5,208 bases of DNA from an uncultured Clostridium sp. (lineage in GTDB: Bacteria > Bacillota_A > Clostridia > Lachnospirales > Lachnospiraceae), in the NCBI GenBank assembly GCA_945836785.1, contig CAMAMD010000097.1, positions 1 to 5,208 of the forward strand. The letters run 5' to 3'. The first letter of the stretch is position 1. Every line of letters starts with the position of its first letter. The notes under the pieces are model-generated. The model worked only from the letters and a program-made list of their open reading frames with translations, searched no databases and was not told where the DNA came from. Shown here in pieces: positions 1 to 5,190 of the stretch. Position numbers and translations under genes: made by a program.

Positions 1-241
1 TTCTGCCGATATCTTCCATATCATCACTGTAATCAATATCCGCCGCCGTGATATCTTCCGCATTAAACTTCGGCGATTCCACGCCCGGAGTACCCGCAGG
101 CTGGGTATAGATGTAATTCCCCGCCGGCTGGCTTACCGTTGATGCTGGCTCTGCTTTTCCCTGACATCCGGACAGTGCAAAAGCAGCCGCAAACACCATA
201 CCCGAAAAAAATACTTTCTTAAACATACAATCTTTTTTCAT
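1..241 (-). CDS. Lipoprotein, 3' end cut off by the window edge
   Basis: This reading frame starts at the ATG on positions 241-239 and stays open to the left edge, giving about 80 residues. It begins MKKDCMFKKVFF, has a short hydrophobic stretch (about residues 10-23) and then a lipobox, LSGC, with the acylated Cys at residue 26. The mature protein should therefore be lipid-anchored on the outer face of the membrane. After the Cys come a Ala/Pro/Ser/Gln-rich linker and an acidic stretch (ITAADIDYSDD). No functional domain is reached, so the role is unknown. A good Shine-Dalgarno site (AAGGGGAG) lies about 7 bases before the ATG and supports this start. The gene is on the same strand as the lipoprotein gene upstream, across an 87-bp gap containing a hairpin, so it may be a distal operon member or have its own transcript. 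By eye it is more GC-rich than the upstream hydrolase gene. Confidence 0.8.
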   Translation of the reverse strand, partial: MKKDCMFKKVFFSGMVFAAAFALSGCQGKAEPASTVSQPAGNYIYTQPAGTPGVESPKFNAEDITAADIDYSDDMEDIGR

Positions 242-290
242 GAAATTCTCTCCCCTTCATATGCTCCATAATAATCCCAAGAATGTAAAT

Positions 291-323
291 AGGGACGGTT
301 CTTCCGCATCGAAGAGCGTCCCT
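291..323 (-). repeat. GGGACG-type hairpin after the lipoprotein stop (REP-like or terminator-like)
   Basis: AGGGACG (291-297) pairs perfectly with CGTCCCT (317-323). After a single bulged G (298), TTCTTC (299-304) pairs with GAAGAG (311-316) including one wobble, leaving a 6-base loop. The hairpin begins 5 bases beyond the stop of the 303-residue lipoprotein gene, where a terminator would be expected. However, the minus-strand sequence after it (ATTTACATTCTT) has only broken T-runs, so termination may be weak. From memory, and not checked here, GGGACGGTTCTT-like palindromes recur as intergenic repeats in many Clostridia, so this may be one copy of a dispersed REP-like family. Confidence 0.5.
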
Positions 324-328
324 CTGTA

Positions 329-1240
329 TCAGTATATTTCTTTCATGAATGCTTCGTCCGAATAGCAGAGTGCACCTTCACTTTCTATACTCAATGCATA
401 ATTAGTTATTTCAAAATTCCCCGTTTCATCTGACCACTTATATTGAACAAGGGCTTCAAGAGAAATATAATCGTTCTCCTCAACATTATGTCCGTTGTTA
501 CCGTAAAAAGCGACCATGATACTTCCATCCTCCATAACCGCAGGATTAGAAGGGTACATATAGGTCATCCCATACTCAAACCCGGAAATGCCAGCATCAG
601 GAATTTCCTTCTCCTTTAACTGTTTTATAAGCCATTTCTTCTGTTCATCACCCATATGTATCTCATTGGCAACTGCTGCTTCTAATGAAGCATCAGACAT
701 AAAATGCATCCAACTACCCTTACCTGCATCATAAAAGGCCAGATAAGACCATCTGTCAGCACCGCTTCCATCCGCTCCATATATAATATTCTCATTCTCG
801 CCATCGCCATTTATATCTCTTTCCATATAATAATTATAACGACAGGATGTATATTCAGAGAACGGGTATACTACATCAGCCGGTGTCCAATCATCACTCA
901 CACCATAATTGTCCCTGACATACTTCAAATACCACTCCTCTGTAAGTTCACTTCCCGATAACCGTCCATAATCCTCTATGTATGAGAAGGTCTTTCTGAA
1001 TATCTCAGCATAGTCCTCACTCTGCCCTTTTGATTCCGTCTCTATAGCAGAGGTTTCTGTGGGTTCATTTTCGGTCGTTTCAATCTGTGATGTTACATTT
1101 TCCCCATCAGATTCATTAATTTCTGAACGTGCTTCACTCTCCGGCAACGTCCCATCTGTATTTTTCCCCACTGCACTGCATCCCGCAAGCTGCATAGTAA
1201 AAATGCATACACATAATATAGAATAAATTGTTTTTTTCAT
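329..1240 (-). CDS. Secreted lipoprotein with Ser/Thr/Glu-rich linker; possible partner of the upstream hydrolase
   Basis: This is a complete 303-residue protein. It has a signal peptide (residues 1-20) ending in the lipobox LAGC, with the lipidated Cys at residue 21, so it should sit on the outer face of the membrane. Residues 22-75 form a low-complexity linker rich in Glu, Ser, Thr and Asn. The rest is globular, with aromatic-rich stretches and a DINGDGENE motif at 142-150, which resembles a DxDxDG-type calcium-binding loop. I do not recognise the family. The ATG at 1240 is preceded by AGGAG with a short 4-base spacer. That site overlaps the TAG stop (1248-1250) of the hydrolase gene, and only 7 bases separate the two genes, so the pair is very likely co-transcribed and translationally coupled. 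Being downstream of a secreted wall hydrolase and exposed outside the membrane, it could protect against or modulate that enzyme. This is inference only. Confidence 0.9.
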   Translation of the reverse strand: MKKTIYSILCVCIFTMQLAGCSAVGKNTDGTLPESEARSEINESDGENVTSQIETTENEPTETSAIETESKGQSEDYAEIFRKTFSYIEDYGRLSGSELTEEWYLKYVRDNYGVSDDWTPADVVYPFSEYTSCRYNYYMERDINGDGENENIIYGADGSGADRWSYLAFYDAGKGSWMHFMSDASLEAAVANEIHMGDEQKKWLIKQLKEKEIPDAGISGFEYGMTYMYPSNPAVMEDGSIMVAFYGNNGHNVEENDYISLEALVQYKWSDETGNFEITNYALSIESEGALCYSDEAFMKEIY

Positions 1241-1247
1241 AATACTC

Positions 1248-2591
1248 CTAATATTTATTAAAGAAAATATTACACCAAATTGCTGAACCAGTAAGCTGTT
1301 TATAAGCCGTCTTCAGCTGTTCTGCATTATTATAACATCCTTTTCCTGCCATTGCAATGTTATAAATGTAACTGACATTACCCTCACTATCTGTATATTT
1401 TGTACGTGAATCCACATCCTCAAATGCATTTTCTCTATCTAATATATTGGCTTTACCTGAAGCAAAATACACCTGGTCACTTATTCCATATGGTCTAGGC
1501 ACAATGTGGCTCCACGCATCTTCCGAGCTGTCTGTCAACATCAAACATGCCAAATATACCGCATTTTTCCAACCCAAACTATTGCATACTGTTCCCAAAC
1601 CTTCCGATGATGCTAAACCGTAAAATTGTGAAGGTACGATTAAATCTGCAAATGACTTTTTCCAATTATGATGCCTATTAAGCATAACCCATGCAATTGC
1701 ATCCTGATCAACTGTATTACTTGTATTTTCACCATATATTGCTCTAGCTATTTTCTCAACTGTTGACATAGAATTTATTTCATTCCTCGTTTTTGCTCTA
1801 ACAAATCCAGAATTGTTAAACAAACTATCAGCCCATTCCTGAGCAACTAAATCTATATCTTCATAGTATGTAGACAATAGCATTATTCCCTCTGAACCAT
1901 ATAGTTCTATTACATTTTCAACACTTAATGAAGTGTCTAAGCCAACTACGACTCCTTCAGCCGCATCAGTATATATGCTTCCTGTGCAATACCATCCGGT
2001 TTCATCATCAAAATATTCTCCATATAGACGAATTTTATTATAATTACCAATAAAATCCGGTTCATTCTCTGTAATCCACTGTCCTTCATCATATTTTAAA
2101 ACAGCCACAACCTCAATACCAGAATAAATGTATCTGGCTATCTCATTATAATTTGAATCGGATATACCAATAATCATTCCATAACTATCCCTATCCAGAT
2201 TAAACTGTTGTCCATCCAAAATAAACGAAGTGCATTCCATTGCTCCATTGTTTTTTTGTTCATAAATATATGTAATGCTTTTTCCGTCTCTGTTCTCGCT
2301 TATTAAGTACCCATCCTCGTATACAAAATCAGCATCCACAGTACCATGCTTGAAAATACGTTTTCCATCCTTGTATTCCATTGTAATTAAAACCTTTTCA
2401 TCTTCACAGACGGAAATCAATTCACCATTCTCATTATAAATAAGTTTATATTTATTGTAGTCAACGCTTTCTAAATCTTTCGCCTTTACTTTATCAGCAC
2501 ATAATAACATTACAATTAAGCACCCCAAAAATAAAAATATAATCTTTGATTTCCCTATGTTCTTGTGCATCTGTGTAACCTTTGTTTCCAT
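1248..2591 (-). CDS. Secreted Rhs-core-like protein with C-terminal SleB-type (Hydrolase_2) cell-wall hydrolase domain
   Basis: This is a complete 447-residue protein. Residues 15-32 are strongly hydrophobic after a basic start, and VKA at 35-37 fits a signal peptidase I site, so it should be secreted or membrane-anchored. Residues 45-170 contain YD-repeat-like strands (Y-x-Y-x-x-G patterns such as YKLIYNENGEL and FVYEDGYL). Residues 185-221 (NKIRLYGEYFDDETGWY and on to GLD) match the usual end of an Rhs core, RxxGYYYDxETGLYYxxxRYYD...D, in degenerate form. Residues 277-446 resemble SleB/CwlJ-type Hydrolase_2 domains: EKIARAIYGEN with probable catalytic Glu288, AIAWVMLNR, SQFYG, and a closing NIFF. 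That family cleaves peptidoglycan, in many cases as spore-cortex lytic transglycosylases. A GGAGGAG ribosome binding site 7 bases before the ATG fixes the start. It is the first gene of a minus-strand operon with the lipoprotein. The Rhs shell is very short compared with full Rhs proteins. Confidence 0.85.
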   Translation of the reverse strand: METKVTQMHKNIGKSKIIFLFLGCLIVMLLCADKVKAKDLESVDYNKYKLIYNENGELISVCEDEKVLITMEYKDGKRIFKHGTVDADFVYEDGYLISENRDGKSITYIYEQKNNGAMECTSFILDGQQFNLDRDSYGMIIGISDSNYNEIARYIYSGIEVVAVLKYDEGQWITENEPDFIGNYNKIRLYGEYFDDETGWYCTGSIYTDAAEGVVVGLDTSLSVENVIELYGSEGIMLLSTYYEDIDLVAQEWADSLFNNSGFVRAKTRNEINSMSTVEKIARAIYGENTSNTVDQDAIAWVMLNRHHNWKKSFADLIVPSQFYGLASSEGLGTVCNSLGWKNAVYLACLMLTDSSEDAWSHIVPRPYGISDQVYFASGKANILDRENAFEDVDSRTKYTDSEGNVSYIYNIAMAGKGCYNNAEQLKTAYKQLTGSAIWCNIFFNKY

Positions 2592-2663
2592 TAATTTTCT
2601 CCTCCATAAACATTTTCTAATATTTATATAATCATTGCTTTGCTGTCACCGTATATTGTAATA

Positions 2664-2672
2664 TTAACTCAT
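2664..2672 (-). other. Two-codon ORF (Met-Ser-stop) behind a strong ribosome binding site in the hydrolase leader
   Basis: On the minus strand, AAAGGAGGG (positions 2689-2681) is a near-perfect Shine-Dalgarno site. After an ideal 8-base spacer comes ATG AGT TAA. This is upstream of, and separate from, the ribosome binding site of the hydrolase gene, whose ATG is 73 bases further on. It could be a minimal upstream ORF that modulates the leader, or the start of a decayed or displaced gene. No longer frame can be rescued downstream without assuming an indel. Confidence 0.35.
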
Positions 2673-2743
2673 TTATTCTTCCCTCCTTTAATTCAATATG
2701 TAATAGCAATCTGCATCCCCCCTGTACTTGTATCCCTGCTGAT

Positions 2744-2771
2744 ATTATAATTTTCCTTTTATGAAAATGAA
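2744..2771 (-). promoter_or_regulatory. Candidate promoter for the hydrolase-lipoprotein operon
   Basis: A perfect TATAAT (2749-2744 on the minus strand) has a weak -35, TTCATT (2771-2766), with a 16-base spacer. Transcription would start near 2737 and give a leader of about 145 nt before the hydrolase ATG. The poor -35 suggests an activator may be needed. The -35 overlaps the outer end of the 22-bp inverted repeat. A weaker alternative nearer the gene is GTGACA followed 15 bases later by TATAAA. Confidence 0.45.
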
Positions 2772-2830
2772 CACCCCAGATTTGTCTATTTCTCAAACAA
2801 AAAAATAGACAAATCTGGGGTGTTTGTTTT
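2764..2830. terminator. 22-bp perfect inverted repeat: bidirectional terminator and/or operator
   Basis: Positions 2770-2791 and 2803-2824 are perfect inverted repeats of 22 bp, around an 11-base loop (2792-2802). The inner part of each arm contains CCCCAGATTTGTC or its complement. Outward pairing continues through two wobbles into AAAA/TTTT at 2764-2767 and 2827-2830. On the plus strand a T-rich run follows (TGTTTGTTTTTCTT). On the minus strand the hairpin is followed by TTCATTTTCAT. It is a plausible terminator for the minus-strand regulator transcript, which would otherwise run on into the hydrolase operon. It also lies exactly between two diverging candidate promoters, so a protein-binding role is possible. 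Confidence 0.7.
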
Positions 2831-2852
2831 TCTTATTCTGCGATATTATTAT
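2824..2852 (+). promoter_or_regulatory. Candidate promoter of the small exported peptide gene
   Basis: TTGTTT (2824-2829) and TATTAT (2847-2852) are separated by 17 bases. The predicted start near 2859 would give a leader of about 23 nt with the ribosome binding site in it, which fits well. The -35 touches the right end of the 22-bp inverted repeat. Confidence 0.5.
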
Positions 2853-2881
2853 GTAAATATTTTAAGTGAGGTGTACACGAA

Positions 2882-3034
2882 ATGAGAATCTTTTTATTAT
2901 CACTATTAACTGTCTTTTCAGTCAGAATCATGCCTATTGACTATACTGCTGCCTATGACGCTTCTATATCTGCACATTCAAATGTGGATATACTAGAAGT
3001 CGATACTATAAATGATGACGATTATCTTCCGTAA
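2882..3034 (+). CDS. Small exported peptide (50 residues), candidate pheromone precursor
   Basis: This short ORF begins MRIFLLSLLTVFSV and ends NDDDYLP. Arg2 followed by a hydrophobic core at residues 3-14 looks like a signal peptide or a single membrane segment. A possible signal peptidase site is TAA at 22-24, leaving an acidic, Asp-rich tail of about 26 residues. GTGAGGTG (2866-2873) is a good Shine-Dalgarno site 8 bases before the ATG, and a candidate promoter is placed at the right distance. It converges with the 649-residue HTH regulator, with 8 bp between the two stop codons. Small exported ORFs beside HTH-plus-helical-repeat regulators are typical of RRNPP-type peptide signalling, so a precursor of a signal peptide is the leading idea. 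Alternatives are a small membrane toxin or a chance ORF. No sequence family is recognised. Confidence 0.6.
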   Translation: MRIFLLSLLTVFSVRIMPIDYTAAYDASISAHSNVDILEVDTINDDDYLP

Positions 3035-3042
3035 ATGATTAA

Positions 3043-4992
3043 TTACATACCAGCTTCTATATTATCACCAAACAAATCATGATATAGCTTATCAGCAAAT
3101 TGTCGTAGTACAATATTACTTCGTATTTGAGTAGCTGTATACACACATTTTAACAGTTTCATTAACTCTTTATCTTTCTCACTCTTTTTTGCTTTGTTCC
3201 ATGCTAATTCATACAAGTATGATGAAATCCCACCTAAAAAATTATGTTTTGTAACCTCCCTCATCCCCCTGTCTGCGAGCACACATGCCTTATCAAAATT
3301 ACCGGAATTAGCTGTGAAGCTTTCATATTTACGATTAAGCCATAGAATATTCGTTGCACATACATCCTCATTTACAGCAGTATCCCTGTAGCCCTTTATC
3401 ATTTTTTCCATCAATTTTAAGCATACCTCTGTTCCCTCACTTTTTCTCATATTCTGTATAATATTCCCAATAATACGATTTTCATTTGCAAACAGATAAA
3501 TACAGCAATTGTCCTTTAAATAATCCGCAGGGATTGTTTTTTCCAAGGCATTAATAATCATTTTTTCGGCTTCTTCGCCGTCCACTATGTGATTTATTCG
3601 TTTTACTGAATATATGAGATTATCAAGGCGCTGCTGATTATACGGATAGTGACCGAACGAGTTGGCCCTGCCCAGTGCCTCGCATCTTTCAACTATCTCC
3701 TCGTACTCTCCTGCCATAAACTTCTTATCTATATTGCTAAGCTCCCTAAGCAGTCCATAATCGTCCGCCACATAGTCAAAGAAATATCTTTCCGGAGGAA
3801 GCCTAAGCTTACTGAGAAGCCGCCTTGTGACCCTCCAGGATGTGACTGTCCTTCCGTTTTCAAGTCTTGACAGGGTCTTCTCACTGCATATCTCATCTTC
3901 CTCTGCCACTTTACCGTCCTCATCATTATTGACATAATATGCAAGGTCACTTTGAGTCATTTTCAACAGTTTTCTTCTCTGTCTGATTATATCCCCCACG
4001 AATACCACATTGTATTCGCGGTATACCTGGTATTTCATTTCGCCAAAATACTCTTCCGGATACTTCTCACCTATGTATTTAAGGTTTTCATAGTATTTAT
4101 ATTCCTTGCTGTTTTCATATAAGGCTTTAAAAAGGCTTTCATCATTGCCATGACCCGCTGCTGCCTGTAACGCATCCGCCCTGGCCTTCATTTCATATAT
4201 CTCCGGCAGATATCTGAACTTATTCTCCTTTGGCATCTGCTCTATGGCATACTCACATATAGAGGAGACTGTTGTATAGTTCCCTTCTTCCATATAAAGG
4301 AGTGATGCATCATATATTATTTTTGCAAAGAATCTCATGGATTCATTGGTTCTGTACCTTTCAGTGCCCATAAGACTCAACAGCTTTTCATAGCCCTGAC
4401 ACGCCAGCTTTTTCTGCCCCGTCCTGCCCAGAATATATAAAATTCTCGTGGCGAGGAACATCTCTACCTCGCTGTACAGATAGCTGTCCATATCCTGTAT
4501 ATCAAAATCAGCTATGGTAATTCTCAGTGTATCCATACACTTTTCAAGCTGATTACCTTCATCCTCGCCGGACAGATACATAAGCTGTGTTTCGAAATAA
4601 CACGCTATCTGCAGTTCAACCCTGCATTTGCACTTCTTTTTATACTCTGCTATCCTGCCCGCAGCCTCTTTGTGCAGGCTCGTATCCCTATTGCACTTTT
4701 CAAGTATCTCCCGGATATGCTCCCTCTCTGTAAAAGCCCCATACTCGTCTGCATCCAGCAGGCAGTTACAGCTCTTTGCGTTAAATCCAACCCTCTGCAT
4801 AAGTGCATCTATCTCAACCTTATCAAGCCTCCTGCCCTGTCCGCCCAATATCTTTGAAAATATATCCGGAGTACATATTCCGGCAACCAGTGCCTTCCTG
4901 CTTATGCCAAGGTCTTTTCTTCTTCCATCTATAACTCCTATGATATGTTCTATTCCAAATTCCATATAAAATAAACCCAGCTTCTGTGCCAT
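3043..4992 (-). CDS. Large HTH regulator with TPR-like helical repeats (RRNPP-like peptide sensor candidate)
   Basis: This is a complete 649-residue cytoplasmic protein with no signal peptide. Residues 334-405 form an XRE-type helix-turn-helix (IIRQRRKLLKMTQSDL, then SRLENG). Residues 14-70 are a second, diverged HTH-like region: IC-x5-S-x4-G occurs at 39-51 (GICTPDIFSKILGG) and again at 368-380 (ICSEKTLSRLENG). Residues about 100-325 and 410-640 are mostly amphipathic helices in TPR-like pairs, with a closing ADKLYHDLFG. The layout is therefore HTH, helices, HTH, helices. RRNPP sensors (Rgg, PlcR, PrgX, NprR) pair one HTH with TPRs in roughly 280-430 residues; this is about twice that. GAGGA lies 7 bases before the ATG, and Met10 lacks such a site. 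Its last third is more AT-rich than the rest. It probably regulates nearby promoters, including the convergent peptide gene. The target and ligand are inferred. Confidence 0.82.
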   Translation of the reverse strand: MAQKLGLFYMEFGIEHIIGVIDGRRKDLGISRKALVAGICTPDIFSKILGGQGRRLDKVEIDALMQRVGFNAKSCNCLLDADEYGAFTEREHIREILEKCNRDTSLHKEAAGRIAEYKKKCKCRVELQIACYFETQLMYLSGEDEGNQLEKCMDTLRITIADFDIQDMDSYLYSEVEMFLATRILYILGRTGQKKLACQGYEKLLSLMGTERYRTNESMRFFAKIIYDASLLYMEEGNYTTVSSICEYAIEQMPKENKFRYLPEIYEMKARADALQAAAGHGNDESLFKALYENSKEYKYYENLKYIGEKYPEEYFGEMKYQVYREYNVVFVGDIIRQRRKLLKMTQSDLAYYVNNDEDGKVAEEDEICSEKTLSRLENGRTVTSWRVTRRLLSKLRLPPERYFFDYVADDYGLLRELSNIDKKFMAGEYEEIVERCEALGRANSFGHYPYNQQRLDNLIYSVKRINHIVDGEEAEKMIINALEKTIPADYLKDNCCIYLFANENRIIGNIIQNMRKSEGTEVCLKLMEKMIKGYRDTAVNEDVCATNILWLNRKYESFTANSGNFDKACVLADRGMREVTKHNFLGGISSYLYELAWNKAKKSEKDKELMKLLKCVYTATQIRSNIVLRQFADKLYHDLFGDNIEAGM

Positions 4993-5017
4993 TTACCTTT
5001 CCTCAAATACCTGTATT

Positions 5018-5046
5018 TTTATAAAATGTTTTATCACGTCTTACAA
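5018..5046 (-). promoter_or_regulatory. Candidate promoter of the HTH regulator
   Basis: On the minus strand TTGTAA (5046-5041) and TATAAA (5023-5018) are separated by exactly 17 bases. Transcription would begin near 5011, about 19 bases before the ATG, with the GAGGA ribosome binding site in between. Confidence 0.55.
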
Positions 5047-5051
5047 TTTAA

Positions 5052-5077
5052 GCATATCATTTTTATACCGTATATGC
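5052..5077. promoter_or_regulatory. Inverted repeat upstream of the regulator promoter, possible operator
   Basis: GCATAT (5052-5057) and ATATGC (5072-5077) are perfect 6-bp arms 14 bases apart, and a smaller palindrome, TATAC-C-GTATA, is nested at 5064-5074. The element starts 5 bases upstream of the candidate -35 of the regulator gene, a reasonable place for autoregulation. It is AT-rich, so chance is not excluded. Confidence 0.3.
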
Positions 5078-5156
5078 AAGGCAGTTCAGCTCTTTAAAGT
5101 GCCAGATTTCTTAAGTATTTTTTTATGTACAATCCATGAATTTTCAATCAAAACTC

Positions 5157-5186
5157 TTGACGTGTATACAATGTGCATTGTATAAT
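5157..5186 (+). promoter_or_regulatory. Strong sigma-A promoter reading out of the right edge
   Basis: TTGACG (5157-5162) and a perfect TATAAT (5181-5186) are separated by 18 bases. The start would be near 5193, so the transcribed gene lies mostly or wholly beyond the window. It is divergent from the HTH regulator gene, and the two promoters lie about 110-140 bp apart. Confidence 0.7.
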
Positions 5187-5190
5187 ACAA
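5163..5190. promoter_or_regulatory. Nested palindromic operator inside the rightward promoter
   Basis: Three overlapping palindromes fill the spacer and -10 of the promoter: TGTATACA (5163-5170); TATACAATG (5165-5173) against CATTGTATA (5176-5184) around a 2-base centre; and TTGTAT-A-ATACAA (5178-5190). A dimeric repressor bound here would block RNA polymerase. The motif resembles GntR-family style operators, but the binding protein is not identified and is probably encoded by the divergent gene or elsewhere. Confidence 0.6.

Noticed and set aside
704..961. Plus-strand 85-residue open frame
   Set aside because: It lies wholly inside the lipoprotein gene on the other strand, lacks a convincing ribosome binding site, and its composition looks like a complement of coding DNA.
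2693..2716. Minus-strand 7-codon ORF (MQIAITY) in the hydrolase leader
   Set aside because: Its only purine tract (GGGGGG) directly abuts the ATG, leaving no spacer for initiation.
2592..2743. A riboswitch or T-box in the hydrolase leader
   Set aside because: I looked for conserved cores (T-box, c-di-GMP, SAM, purine types) and see none, nor a terminator/antiterminator pair.
2761..2808. Plus-strand 15-codon ORF (ATG AAA ATG AAC ... TAG) within the inverted repeat
   Set aside because: No Shine-Dalgarno site precedes it and its sequence is dictated by the hairpin arm.
2831..2931. Minus-strand ORF of about 32 codons antisense to the peptide gene (from ATG at 2931)
   Set aside because: Poor ribosome binding site, basic and unstructured-looking product, and it overlaps the better supported plus-strand peptide gene.
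3194..3950. Several open frames of 65-73 residues on both strands inside the regulator gene
   Set aside because: They overlap a well-supported long gene, have no recognisable domains or good start signals, and look like shadow frames.
4628..4969. Plus-strand frames of 113 and 61 residues opposite the start of the regulator
   Set aside because: Ser/Leu/Cys-rich shadow frames antisense to the first HTH region; no ribosome binding site supports them.
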